From: Halogeometricum pallidum JCM 14848
Lineage (GTDB): Archaea; Halobacteriota; Halobacteria; Halobacteriales; Haloferacaceae
NCBI RefSeq assembly: GCF_000337095.1
Contig: NZ_AOIV01000021.1
Coordinates: forward strand, 138,083-201,408
Length of the DNA: 63,326 nt
Direction: 5' to 3'
A program made the position numbers and the translations under genes. The notes under the pieces were generated by a model, which was not told the origin of the DNA, searched no databases, and saw nothing but the letters and a program-made list of their open reading frames with translations. Positions 29,618-38,637 of the stretch are shown here, in pieces (position 1 is the stretch's first letter; the number at the start of each line of letters is the position of its first letter).

Positions 29618-29768
29618 ACGCCTCTCGAAAACCACGTCTCGTGTTGATGGATACGCCCCCTGCATCTTGCACGGAGCTCTGAACATCATCTGAAGTTGGT
29701 AGAAATTCCAGTAACCAGTTCGCACTCTTCAGCGACCAGTCGGTTCAGGCGAGAGTATATCTTAGTGA

Positions 29769-30099
29769 CATCCTCCCGCGCCTAAAGACGCGGGCCTCCC
29801 ACCCGGTGTTGGCCGGGCAGGTCAATCCGGAAGGTTGGGAGTTTAAGGTTTGCTGGACAGTCAGCCAGTGGCTTTGCCACGAAGCCGTTACTCGTACCCC
29901 GTAGGGGCTTCGAGTTACCTGATTGTTTAACGACTGTGGGCGTGGTCGGCTTACGTTTTGATTTTGACTGCAGGTCATGGCAAACACCGAGTCAACTGCC
30001 AGTTCTCCACGTACAGTGCGTGATACGATGGTTTGTGACTTAAATTGTCGGATTCATCTGGTGGCTTTAGCCACCAGTATTCTCCTTGAATCTCTATAA
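29769..30099 (-). mobile_element. MITE-like deletion derivative of a TnpB-type (IS1341/IS605) element
   Basis: About 330 bases with the same ends as the TnpB element at 37.0-38.6 kb. The right end begins GACATCCTCCCGCGCCTAAA, a hairpin with stem CCCGCG/CGCGGG. The left end reads GGATTCAT, hairpin, GTATTCTCC, TTGAATCTCTATAA, matching TATTCTCCTCGAATTTCTATAA in the full element. The interior keeps a trace of the tnpB 3' end (TTTAAGGTTTGC close to the right end) but no transposase or endonuclease. It would be mobilised only in trans. Confidence 0.7.
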
Positions 30100-30114
30100 G
30101 AGGATTTCAACAGA

Positions 30115-30530
30115 GTGTGAACTACCCTGCCCTACCGCGCTCGGGGCTACCCGCCCCTCGCTTGTTGAGGACAGGGCTTCCTGTTTCTGTGTCGGAATTT
30201 ATACCCGACGTGGGCACAGGGACTCCAGACTCCGCAGGCGATTTCCCTTTACGGGTGGTTCGGAGTGTCCCACTCTACCAAATGGACACTCGGCCACAAT
30301 CGACGGTGCGCGCTTTTTGTCGCGCTTGAACACCGTCGGAGGCGTGGTGAGAATCGTACTACCACGTTCGACCGTGTGGGTAGTAAACGTACCGATGAAC
30401 GTGCAAACAAACTTTGCGGCGTTCACGAGAGCAAAGCTCTCGTGTGCGGACGAGACACGGAACGTCTCGTCAACGCTGTATCCCCTCCCTACTCGTGCCT
30501 TCGGCACTCGTTGAGGAAGGGGGCTTAGCG
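30115..30530 (-). mobile_element. Second degenerate TnpB-type element remnant with duplicated end hairpins
   Basis: Adjoins the MITE. It is bounded by two similar modules in the same orientation: CCCTGCCCTAC...TTGAGGACAGGGCTT near 30125-30170 and CCCCTCCCTACTC...TTGAGGAAGGGGGCTT near 30483-30525. The second contains a perfect GTGCC-TTC-GGCAC hairpin. ORFs inside have no recognisable domain. I read it as a decayed IS1341-type element whose RNA-forming ends survive. Confidence 0.45.
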
Positions 30531-30843
30531 CCTCGATTCAGCTAAAAATACGCTCGCTCAAGGACGACGAGACTGCCCGCCCTGACAGGTGGAGTGAGGT
30601 CAACGGCGTGGCTCTCTTTCGCAGCGCCCACAGAACGACGGGAGCGCCCTTCGACCGGCCGTGACGCCACCGACCGAATCGAGGACCGTCCACACGAGAA
30701 AAACCAACGGGGGAGAAAAGCGGACTCCAGAGCGAGCAATCGGGACCGAAATACGTACGATAGTCAGCCAGCGAAGAAGTTCTCATTAATAGGTATGATA
30801 CAACAGTTCCAAATACCATGACACTATTCTATAAGAACATACT
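30531..30843. other. Intergenic region before surface protein
   Basis: No supported gene. AT content rises over 30770-30843 (CATTAATAGGTATGATAC), the likely promoter region of the surface protein that starts at 30844. Confidence 0.35.
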
Positions 30844-32847
30844 ATGGATGAGTTTTCATCTCGAGGGGGTGTTCGAGCCGCCGTCACCGTCACACTGGTC
30901 GTAATGATGTGCGTCTCGCCAAGCGCGGCGATAACGTCCACCGGGTTATCCTCGGGGACGGTCGGCGACGTGGCGGACTCGCAGTTCATCGCGGCGTCGG
31001 ATTCGGTGTCGGTGTGGCGGAACGCGCCGTTTCCGCTCCGCGTAGACGCGGCGTCGAGTAGCGGCACGGTCGTCGAGAACCAACGAATGACCGTTCTCGC
31101 CGAAGAACAGAGCACCGAGGTACGACTCAACAAACAGCGGTTAGCCGTGTTCAATCCCGACGAGGAGATTCGGATGAGCTTCAAATCCCGCGCGCCGATT
31201 ACGACGGAGGCGTTCGAGGACGCGGAGGTGCAACTGCTCGTCGCCAAGACCGGACCGAACGCCTCCTCCCTCCTGTCGGGGTCGAACCTCTCGACGAACG
31301 GCCTCCTCGAAACGCTGACGGACGCCGAGCGGTCCGAGAACGTCACCTTCGAGCGACAGGACCTCGGGCGCCTTCAGGACGGGGCGACCACCACCTCGTA
31401 CGACGTCTCCGCGTCCGGGCCCGCCCGCGGACCCGGCCAGTACGCGTTCTTCATCGTCCAGACGACGGAGGGCGAAGGCTTCACCGTCGAAGACGGCTCC
31501 CTCTCCGTCGACGGGAAGGCGCGCGTTCTCGGGGCGGATATCGCCCTCGTGCAGGCCGCCGAGGCGTCCGCGTCCGTGTCGACGGAGAACCCGACGCCCG
31601 GCGACGAGGTGACGTTCGACGTCGACTCGACGTTCACCCACTCGAACGTGAGCCACGCCGTCGTGCTGTACAACGAATCGCAGTACGCCGATAGCTGGAC
31701 CCGTCTCACCGTGAGCGGGCCGATGAACGAGACGCTCTCGGCGGACCAAGTGACCGCCACGAGTACGATCGTCGGCGTCAACGGAACGCGGAACGTGGCG
31801 GGAACGGCGAGAATCGGCGGCGTGACGCTCGGTGACGGGGTGGTGCAGGGAGAGACGCAGGTCGGCGGTGTCGCCGACTGGCTCGTCGACCGGTCGGACA
31901 GTTCGGCAGAGTCCACCGACACGCCCGGGCAGACGACCGGTACGTGGCTCGACGCCTCCGTGACCGCGGTCTCCTCCGAGGACGGCGCGACGACGGTCAC
32001 CGTCCAGACGGAAGACGGCTGGGCCGACGGGACGTACCGGTACGTCTATCTCGCCCAGGCGCGGGGCCAGAACAACCTCTCGACGACGACCGGGACGGTC
32101 CGACTCGGAGTCGACGACCCCCGAGAGGACGAGTCGAACGGAGCGAGCGGTGGCGGAAACGGCGGCGGTAGTAGCAGCGGAAACGCGCCCCCCGCAAAGC
32201 AGAAGCCCGCGGCGCCCAGTACGGGCGACATCACCGACGGACGGGCCGACCTCAAGGTCGGTACGGCGATCACGGCGCTCCGCGTCGGCTTCCGCGCCGG
32301 CGGCACCGGCGGTTCCGTCACGGCTCGCGAACTGGACGTCCGGCCCGATTCGGTCCCGGCGATCCCGAACGCGAAGGGATTCAGATACGTCGACATAACG
32401 GTCCCCCGGGACCGAACCGAAGGCGAAGCGACGCTCCAGTTCGCCGTCGACACCGAGACGCTGGACGACGTCGCCCCGGACCAACTCGTCGTCTACCACT
32501 ACCACGACGGAGAGTGGTCGGCCTTAGAGACGACCGTCGTCTCGACGGAAGGAGCCGTCGTCACCCTCGAAGCGACGACGCCGGGATTCTCGCTGTTCGC
32601 GATCGGTACGGCGGACGCGTCGTCCAGTTCGGACGGGGACGGAGCGGGCCCGGATGATGCGACGTCCGGCGACGACGAGGTATCGGAACCCGAGACCGGA
32701 AACGAATCGGCGGACGCCGAGACGCCCGAGGGCGGACTGGGCGACGGTCCGATTCAAGAGGAGGGTGGCTTCGACACCATCCTGATCGGTGCAATCGCGC
32801 TGTTCGCCGTCTTGGGCGGCTTCTACATCTACCGAGGCACCCAGTAG
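30844..32847 (+). CDS. Secreted surface protein with PGF-pre-PGF domain and C-terminal anchor
   Basis: 667 residues. A Sec signal (RAAVTVTLVVMMCVSPSAA, ~11-29) is followed by a ~380-residue beta-rich ectodomain, a Gly/Ser/Pro linker (~430-460) and a PGF-pre-PGF domain (~465-600, closing with TTPGFSLFAIG). An acidic Ser/Asp linker and a final transmembrane helix (ILIGAIALFAVLGGFYIYRG) come last. The tail lacks the exact PGF motif of ArtA-processed proteins, so simple membrane anchoring is more likely. Its first ~400 residues are paralogous to the protein at 39143, with one nearly identical DNA tract. Role: cell-surface or S-layer-associated; the ligand is unknown. Confidence 0.8.
   Translation: MDEFSSRGGVRAAVTVTLVVMMCVSPSAAITSTGLSSGTVGDVADSQFIAASDSVSVWRNAPFPLRVDAASSSGTVVENQRMTVLAEEQSTEVRLNKQRLAVFNPDEEIRMSFKSRAPITTEAFEDAEVQLLVAKTGPNASSLLSGSNLSTNGLLETLTDAERSENVTFERQDLGRLQDGATTTSYDVSASGPARGPGQYAFFIVQTTEGEGFTVEDGSLSVDGKARVLGADIALVQAAEASASVSTENPTPGDEVTFDVDSTFTHSNVSHAVVLYNESQYADSWTRLTVSGPMNETLSADQVTATSTIVGVNGTRNVAGTARIGGVTLGDGVVQGETQVGGVADWLVDRSDSSAESTDTPGQTTGTWLDASVTAVSSEDGATTVTVQTEDGWADGTYRYVYLAQARGQNNLSTTTGTVRLGVDDPREDESNGASGGGNGGGSSSGNAPPAKQKPAAPSTGDITDGRADLKVGTAITALRVGFRAGGTGGSVTARELDVRPDSVPAIPNAKGFRYVDITVPRDRTEGEATLQFAVDTETLDDVAPDQLVVYHYHDGEWSALETTVVSTEGAVVTLEATTPGFSLFAIGTADASSSSDGDGAGPDDATSGDDEVSEPETGNESADAETPEGGLGDGPIQEEGGFDTILIGAIALFAVLGGFYIYRGTQ
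31542..31686 (+). repeat. 145-bp near-identical tract shared with 39841-39985 (copy 1)
   Basis: This stretch of the surface-protein gene matches the paralog base for base except for one G/A difference (GTCGACTCG against GTCAACTCG), including at third codon positions. Sequence on both sides diverges strongly. This pattern fits a gene-conversion tract. Confidence 0.8.
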
Positions 32848-33345
32848 CGCTCGACGCACCCGGTCAGGTGGGCGGTCCGCCCCCGAGGACTCCCGGCCCG
32901 TCGCCGGTCGGACTCGGGAGCGATTCTCCCGCAATCGATAACGGGGATTCGGTTCTTCCGACTGTTTCTCGCGGCCGTGTCACAGCGCGTTCCCCGCGAG
33001 CGAGTCGTCGCCACTCCGGTTTCAGTCTCAGGCGTTTTGTGCGACCGCGCCTCGTAGTCCGGTTGTTCGGCCACGCCGCGCCTCCGTGCGTGCCGGACGC
33101 CGATTATCTCGCGTGAATATGTACCGTACGGCTCGCTTGGTCGGGAGATATCGGATTTTACGATGTTCTTCGATCCCCGATATCATTTCAGATTTCTCAA
33201 TCGTCTTCTATCAGAATACCGTAAACCTGGGTTGGCGGCAGTTTGAGCGCTTTTTCGGGAGAATTCTGGCCCCGGCCCCACACATTATTATCAATTCTGA
33301 TATCTGAGACATAGAATACAAAAGCGTCCGGTCGGAGATACGGTC
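32848..33345. other. Intergenic region with AT-rich 3' half
   Basis: Nearly 500 bases without a convincing gene. GC drops after 33110. GAATACAAAAGC near 33312-33323 lies about 28 bases before the GTG of the rhomboid-like gene and is a good TATA candidate for a leaderless transcript. Confidence 0.4.
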
Positions 33346-34245
33346 GTGAAGCCAGCGATACGGCAGCATAACGGGAGCTTTCGTGAGGTGAGCGACGCCG
33401 CCACCGGGACGGTGGGTTCCGATTCTCAGCTGGAAGAACGCGTTCGTCCGGCGGACGTCGTGTTCCTTCTCGCCGTTCCGTGCGTTCTGCTCGCAGTCTT
33501 TCTGCTTCCGGTATCGGTTCGACAGGGGCTCGCACTCTCGTACGCGCGGCCGACGGCGCTCACCATGTACGCTTCGCACTTCGTTCATCTGCAGGCGTCG
33601 TCGCTCCTGTCGAACCTCCTCGTCTTCTTGCTCGTGGTCTCGCCCGCGCTACTGGCGAGCATCCGGAGCGGTCGGCGCCGGCGGTTCTACGTCGTCGCGT
33701 TCACGATACTCCTCGTGTTTCCGTTCGTGCTATCGTCGCTGAACATGCTGTTCCCGCGACCCCGGATCGGAACGGGGTTCTCCGGCATCAACTTCGCCTT
33801 CGTCGGCTATCTCCCCCACGCGCTCGCCGACCGAATCGAAGCGGACCGCCCGGCGCCGACGCGGACCGCGAGGACCTTCCTGCCGGCCGTGTTCTTCGTC
33901 GGTACGGCGGTTATCGTGCTTCGGATGTCGGCCCCGCTGGGAGTGACACCCCCTACCGGCGACTGGCTCACCGCCATCGGCGCCGGCAGCGTTCTGGCGG
34001 TCGGAACCTGTGTGCGGCCGGTGGTTCGGCGTCCGAGACCGCGAACGCGTTCGCTCGTCGGGACGGTTCCGCCGTTGGTGCCGTTCGGAGGTGCGCTGTT
34101 CGTGCTCGTCATCGTCGCCGGCTTTCCGTCCAGCGGGTACGGCGGGCGCGTCATCATCAACGTCTTCCTTCACTTTCTCGGGTACTCGTTGGGCTATCTC
34201 GTCCCGTACGTCGCGTTCCGAGTGCTCGAAGCCAAGTTCGACTGA
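33346..34245 (+). CDS. Rhomboid-like intramembrane serine protease (predicted)
   Basis: 299 residues with about six to seven transmembrane helices. It has the rhomboid arrangement. His78/His81 and Asn90 lie in an early helix (SHFVHLQASSLLSN). The nucleophile motif GFSG (Ser146) follows in a central helix, and HFLGYSLGYLVPY (His276) comes near the end, matching the HxxGxxxG catalytic-histidine helix. Rhomboids cut transmembrane helices within the membrane. The overall sequence is divergent, so assignment rests on these motifs. The start is a GTG with a TATA element at the right spacing for a leaderless mRNA. It lies just downstream of a membrane-anchored surface protein, a possible substrate (inference). 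Confidence 0.65.
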   Translation: MKPAIRQHNGSFREVSDAATGTVGSDSQLEERVRPADVVFLLAVPCVLLAVFLLPVSVRQGLALSYARPTALTMYASHFVHLQASSLLSNLLVFLLVVSPALLASIRSGRRRRFYVVAFTILLVFPFVLSSLNMLFPRPRIGTGFSGINFAFVGYLPHALADRIEADRPAPTRTARTFLPAVFFVGTAVIVLRMSAPLGVTPPTGDWLTAIGAGSVLAVGTCVRPVVRRPRPRTRSLVGTVPPLVPFGGALFVLVIVAGFPSSGYGGRVIINVFLHFLGYSLGYLVPYVAFRVLEAKFD

Positions 34246-34356
34246 GCCGGACGTTCCAGCCGTACACGTTCGTTGAGAAAGCGGGCTTAGCGACTCATTC
34301 CGCGAAGAACAGAATACGACTCGGCGTCGTCCGATACGGCCGTCCGAGGACAGCAA

Positions 34357-35793
34357 TCACGGCTGACGCATCGGCGTCGGAGCGCTTTCGACGACCGTCT
34401 GAGCGCGGGGAAAGCGAATGCGGATCCGATTCCCGTCGGTCGTCGAATCGAGCGAGATGTCCCCGTCGGAGAGTTCGACGATCCAGTAGATGAGCCAGAG
34501 TCCGAGACCGGTGCTGTGAAACACGTTCGTCATCGCGTGCGGGTCCCTGAGTACGTGCGCCTCGATGTCGGGTATCGGGGGCGCGTCGTCTTCGACGCGG
34601 AGTTCGATCCCGTCTCGAACCTCCCGGACGGACACGGCGATCGACGGTCGGTCGCGTTCGCTGTGCACGATAGCGTTTTCGAGGAGTTCCGAGACCGCGA
34701 GTCGGAGGTTACTCAGCGCGTAGACGACCGCGCTGTCGGGCAGCGAGGAATCGATGTCTGCGTGGGGAAACCGCCGTTCGGTCCGCTCGATTTCGGCGCT
34801 GGTGACGGCCGTCAGGTCGACCGAGTCCGACGTGGTCTCCCGGTTCAAGATATCGACGACCTCGCGCTCTTTCTCCGCGCTCTGGAGCAGTTGCTCGCTG
34901 GCGGTGCGAATCGTGTCGGTCAGATGTACGGTGTCGCACGTCGTCTCGTCGATGAGGTCGGCGTACCCCAAGATGACGTTGAGCGCGTTTCGGAGGTTGT
35001 GGCGAAGCAGGTTGTCCATCACCGAAAGCTGTCGCTCCCGCCGATGTCGGTCGGTCACCTCTCGGGTGAAGCCGCTGATGCGGACGACCTCTCCGCCTTC
35101 GAGTATCGGTTGCGCTTGCACCCACACCCACACGCCGTAGTTTCGCTTCGGGTTCACCCGGTACTCCAGGTCGGCGGACTCGCCGCCGGTGAGGCGAGTT
35201 ATCGCGCGTTCGACCGCCGGGACGTCGTCCGGATGCACCGTTTCCAAGAAGGCGCTCGCATCCCCTTCGAGTTCTTCGACCGACTGTCCGTAGACGGCCT
35301 CGTAGGCCGAGTTGACGAACAGGAGTTCGGAGAAATCCCCGGTGAACATCCACAGCACCTCGTCGGTCACCGACGAGATTTCCTGTACGCGAGCGGTGAG
35401 TTCCCGATGTTGACGCTCGGCCTCGACCCGGTCGCTGATATCGCGCGAACTCACGACGTAACCGTCGAGTTGGTCGCAGGTCGCGTTCGACATTCGGCTC
35501 TCGAACCAGACCCACGAGCCGTCCGCGGTTCGATAGCGGTACTCGACGGTCACGTCGGTGAGCGTCTCGCTGTTGATCGCTCGCCGAAAGACGGCGCAGA
35601 CGGCATCGAGGTCGTCCGAGTGGACGTACGCGAGGGCGTTCGCGCCGATTAACTCGCCCGTTTCCCAGCCCAAGAGTCGAGAGACCGCATCGTTCGCGTA
35701 GAGGATGGTCGCATCCTCGTCGATGACGATAATTTTGTCTTGGGTGTAATCCAGGAGAACGTCGAGATCCATCGAGCAGACGTTGGATAGCAA
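34357..35793 (-). CDS. PAS-PAS sensor histidine kinase
   Basis: 478 residues, soluble. Two PAS/PAC units (~8-125 and ~135-255) lead to an archaeal-style dimerisation box LLRHNLRNALNVILGYAD (His near residue 265) and a HATPase domain with the N-box SELLENAIVHSE and GLGLWLIYWIVE. It senses an intracellular signal; no cognate regulator is adjacent. Met8 (MDLDVLLDY) is an alternative start. The first ATG has no obvious ribosome-binding site. Confidence 0.88.
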   Translation of the reverse strand: MLSNVCSMDLDVLLDYTQDKIIVIDEDATILYANDAVSRLLGWETGELIGANALAYVHSDDLDAVCAVFRRAINSETLTDVTVEYRYRTADGSWVWFESRMSNATCDQLDGYVVSSRDISDRVEAERQHRELTARVQEISSVTDEVLWMFTGDFSELLFVNSAYEAVYGQSVEELEGDASAFLETVHPDDVPAVERAITRLTGGESADLEYRVNPKRNYGVWVWVQAQPILEGGEVVRISGFTREVTDRHRRERQLSVMDNLLRHNLRNALNVILGYADLIDETTCDTVHLTDTIRTASEQLLQSAEKEREVVDILNRETTSDSVDLTAVTSAEIERTERRFPHADIDSSLPDSAVVYALSNLRLAVSELLENAIVHSERDRPSIAVSVREVRDGIELRVEDDAPPIPDIEAHVLRDPHAMTNVFHSTGLGLWLIYWIVELSDGDISLDSTTDGNRIRIRFPRAQTVVESAPTPMRQP

Positions 35794-35968
35794 TACATAT
35801 TAATCTTCTTACCAATCATGTTCTTTGAAAGTGTCTATTTCCTATGACATAATCATCGCCAGTTCGTGCGGGCAGAGCCGTCGGACGCGAGTGAATCGCG
35901 CACGCAGGACCGGTGTTCCGTCTCAAACTGAGAGACGAGAGGACGGGCTTATGTCAATTTATTGGTTG

Positions 35969-36886
35969 TTACTGCAGATAGGGCTCGCACACCCGCTCGA
36001 CGCCCTCCTTGAACGACACCTCGGGTTCCCATCCGGTCGCCTCGTGCATCTTCGTGTAGTCCGCCATCGTGTCGTGGACGTACACCTCGAAGGGGTTCTC
36101 GATGTAAGCGGGTTCGACGTCCGTTCCCAGCGCGTCGTTGATCATCGAGACCATCTCGTTGAACGAATAGCTCTCGCTCGTCCCGAGGTTGTAGATGCCC
36201 TGTAGTTGGTGTTCGGCGGCCAGCACCAGTCCACGGACGATATCGTCGACGTGCGTGAAGTCGCGGGTCTGTGAGCCGTCGCCGAACAGTTCGGGTCGCT
36301 CGCCGTTGGCGATCTTGTGAGCGAACTGCGCGACGGTGTTGGCGTACTCGCCTTTGTGCTCCTCGGCGCCGCCGAAGCCCTGGTACACCGAGAAGAACCG
36401 CATGCCGGCGAGCGACATATCGTAGTGGTGATGGAAGTACTCGGCGTAGCGCTCGCGGGCGAGTTTCGACGCCTCGTACCCCGTTCGCGCGATGACCTCC
36501 ATGCTCTCAGGCGAGGGTTCGGTGCGAGAGCCGTAGATGGAGGAGGTGGTCGCGTAGACCACGGTGTCACAGTCGTCTTCGCGCGCCTGTTCGACGGCGT
36601 TGACGAAACCCTCGATGTTCACGCGGGCGCCCGTCGTCGGGTCCTCCTCGTGCATCTTGTACGAGGAGAGCGCGGCGAGGTGATAGAGCACGTCCACGTC
36701 CTCGGTCGGCAGGTCGTCGTCGAGGACGCTCGCGTCGACGAACTCCACGTCCGAAGAGAGATTCTCGGGCGTCCCGAGATAGAGGTCGTCGACGGCGATG
36801 ACGTCGTTGTCTTCGGCGAGGCGGTTGGCGAGGTTAGAACCGATGAATCCCGCACCACCCGTCACGAGAATTCGCTTATTCTGCAT
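35969..36886 (-). CDS. NAD-dependent sugar-nucleotide epimerase/dehydratase (SDR family)
   Basis: 305 residues of the extended SDR type. ILVTGGAGFIGSNLA carries the NAD-binding GxxGxxG. The catalytic site is TTSSIYG (Ser115/116) with YEASK (Tyr137, Lys141). The sugar-binding region follows (FSVYQGFGG..., GDGSQTRDFTHVDD). Likely a UDP-glucose 4-epimerase-like or related enzyme making precursors for surface glycans or N-glycosylation. The exact sugar cannot be read. It is a lone gene; the TnpB element has inserted just upstream of it. Confidence 0.88.
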   Translation of the reverse strand: MQNKRILVTGGAGFIGSNLANRLAEDNDVIAVDDLYLGTPENLSSDVEFVDASVLDDDLPTEDVDVLYHLAALSSYKMHEEDPTTGARVNIEGFVNAVEQAREDDCDTVVYATTSSIYGSRTEPSPESMEVIARTGYEASKLARERYAEYFHHHYDMSLAGMRFFSVYQGFGGAEEHKGEYANTVAQFAHKIANGERPELFGDGSQTRDFTHVDDIVRGLVLAAEHQLQGIYNLGTSESYSFNEMVSMINDALGTDVEPAYIENPFEVYVHDTMADYTKMHEATGWEPEVSFKEGVERVCEPYLQ

Positions 36887-37008
36887 TCGATTATGAGATG
36901 CTGAGTCGATGACAAAGGTGTACCGGTGCGGTGAGGAAGTATGTCTGGATCAAAGAGAGGAACCAGCGACCTAGTGGGGTGAGCACGAGCACCTCATCGT
37001 GAAGGTGA

Positions 37009-37230
37009 GGTAGCTACCGGAAGCCTCGTTGACATCCTCCCGCGCCTGAAGACGCGGGAATCCCACGGCACCGCACCGCTGAGTTGGGATATTAAGGTTT
37101 GCAGTCCACCACTTCTGTCCGAGGTTGGAATCCTCGGGAGAGGTTATGAAGGTAGACTGCTGGCTGTGCCAACCAGCCGGTACTCCTATCTTCGTCCAAA
37201 CTGGCCGAAGACTCGGAGTTACTTTGATTG
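37009..37230 (-). ncRNA. Predicted TnpB guide RNA (omegaRNA/reRNA) with guide
   Basis: By analogy with characterised TnpB systems, the guide RNA overlaps the 3' end of tnpB and its right end, and reads into flanking DNA as the guide. The right-end hairpin (CCCGCG/CGCGGG) lies at about 37040-37058. The element terminates at TTGA (TCAA on the coding strand, 37029-37032). The guide would be the minus-strand copy of 37009-37028. The 5' limit is a guess. Confidence 0.35.
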
Positions 37231-38569
37231 ATGTCGAGACGGATGTTCTCCGCGCCATTCACGTCAGCGTTGAACGCATCACCGTGTTCCTCACACACAT
37301 AGAGACCCCGCTCGACACGCTGACTGTCGTCTACTCTACCGCAGACGCAACACGTTTTGCTCGTGTCGTGTTCTGACACTTCTACGACTTCGATACCCTC
37401 GACCTTCGCTTTGTATTCGAGGATGTTCGAGAACCGGTCGAACGCCCATCCATGCAGGTCGAGATTTCCGTGCTTTCCCCAGTTCTTCGACTCGCCGTTG
37501 TCGTTCTCGCGGACGCCCTCCAAGTCACCGACGTTGATTCTCCCCACCTCTTTCTTGACACACCGTTCAACGATGTGTTTAGCGAGGCTGTGGAAGAAGT
37601 GGGTTCGACGCTCCGACCACTTCGCGTGGAGTCGAGTGGCCCGTTCGCCGCCTGAATCGTCGCACTTTGCAATTTCTTTCGGGAAGTAGTAGCCGTCCTG
37701 CTTCAGACGGTTGCCGGGGTACAGGTCGGCGTCCTCGGTGCTGTACGCGACCGCTGCGAAGTTACAGATGCCAAGGTCGAGACCTGCCGTCTCCTCACCG
37801 GGTGCGTTGGGCGTCTCTACTTCGTCTTTGCAGACGAGGTGGAGTTCCCAGCATCCCTTTGCCTTATCGTAGACGGCTCTGACCTGTTGTAGGTTTTCGA
37901 TGGTGACGCCGGGTCGGGTTTCGTATTCGACAAGGATGTATTCCCACGCTTTCGGGTGTTCCTTGTGGTTCGCGCCCTTTGACAGGCGAACGCGGTTGTT
38001 CTTGGCGTCGTGTTTGATGCCGTTCTGTTTCCACGTCACCGTGCTTCGAGGGTGTTCTTCGTGGACTCGTCGACCTTCTTGGTCGTAGTAGTTTTCCTTG
38101 CGGTAGCCGGGCGGATTCGCACGGTCGTCGGACTTCCTCTTTTCGTACCACGAGTTGAAGGCTTCAGCGAGTTCCTCCAGAACGCGCTGACTGGACTGAC
38201 TATGCAGTCCCTTGTACTTTTGATGGGTCTTCAACTTGTTTTTGAGGTCGCCGTGGTCGGGAATCTCGCCCGTCTCGTCCCACTCTTTTCGGGAGTGGTA
38301 GTTGGCGACGTTCCAGAGCTTGCTGGTACTCCACCCGTGCCGGTCGAGCGGTTCCTCTACCTGTGCGTGGTTGAGGATTTTCGCTCGGTGAGTGCGGTGG
38401 AATTCCAGCATTCTGAACGTCTGTATAAGTGCTTATATTCGGTTCTATTGTGAAGATTCGGATTATAGGCGGTGGAATATCTGGCCTTGCTATCGACTGT
38501 GGATTGTGGAGGGGTTGTCGGATTCATCCCGCGCCTAAAGGCGCGGGTATTCTCCTCGAATTTCTATAA
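37029..38569 (-). mobile_element. TnpB-only IS element (IS200/IS605 group, IS1341 type)
   Basis: A ~1.5 kb element carrying tnpB alone. Right end: TTGA then CATCCTCCCGCGCCTGAAGA. Left end: hairpin CCCGCGCC-TAAA-GGCGCGGG, then TATTCTCCTCGAATTTCTATAA. No terminal inverted repeats or target duplication are seen, as expected for the single-strand (HUH) mechanism. tnpA is missing, so movement needs a transposase in trans. It lies between the epimerase gene and a small zinc-ribbon gene. Confidence 0.8.
37092..38411 (-). CDS. tnpB: TnpB RNA-guided DNA endonuclease
   Basis: 439 residues, full length. The N-terminal helical domain (MLEFHRTHRAKILNHAQVEE) is typical of haloarchaeal IS1341-type proteins. 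The RuvC catalytic residues are present: Asp212 (GLDLGICN), Glu298 (VGDLEGVREN) and Asp383 (NADVNGAENI). The inserted zinc ribbon is CCVCG (354-358) with CEEH (373-376). TnpB cuts DNA matching its guide next to a short target-adjacent motif and helps the element persist. The tail WLAQPAVYLHNLSRGFQPR ends near the right end. It seems intact and is probably active, but no TnpA is present. Confidence 0.93.
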   Translation of the reverse strand: MLEFHRTHRAKILNHAQVEEPLDRHGWSTSKLWNVANYHSRKEWDETGEIPDHGDLKNKLKTHQKYKGLHSQSSQRVLEELAEAFNSWYEKRKSDDRANPPGYRKENYYDQEGRRVHEEHPRSTVTWKQNGIKHDAKNNRVRLSKGANHKEHPKAWEYILVEYETRPGVTIENLQQVRAVYDKAKGCWELHLVCKDEVETPNAPGEETAGLDLGICNFAAVAYSTEDADLYPGNRLKQDGYYFPKEIAKCDDSGGERATRLHAKWSERRTHFFHSLAKHIVERCVKKEVGRINVGDLEGVRENDNGESKNWGKHGNLDLHGWAFDRFSNILEYKAKVEGIEVVEVSEHDTSKTCCVCGRVDDSQRVERGLYVCEEHGDAFNADVNGAENIRLDINQSNSESSASLDEDRSTGWLAQPAVYLHNLSRGFQPRTEVVDCKP

Positions 38570-38637
38570 CGACAGGCGAGCGACCTACTCACTGAGGTGT
38601 TCAGTTTACCCTATCGAGGCTCTTGGTCCGTCACACG

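Noticed and set aside
32770-32847. PGF-CTERM (archaeosortase) signal on the surface protein
   Set aside because: The C terminus has a transmembrane helix, but the expected PGF motif before it is missing.
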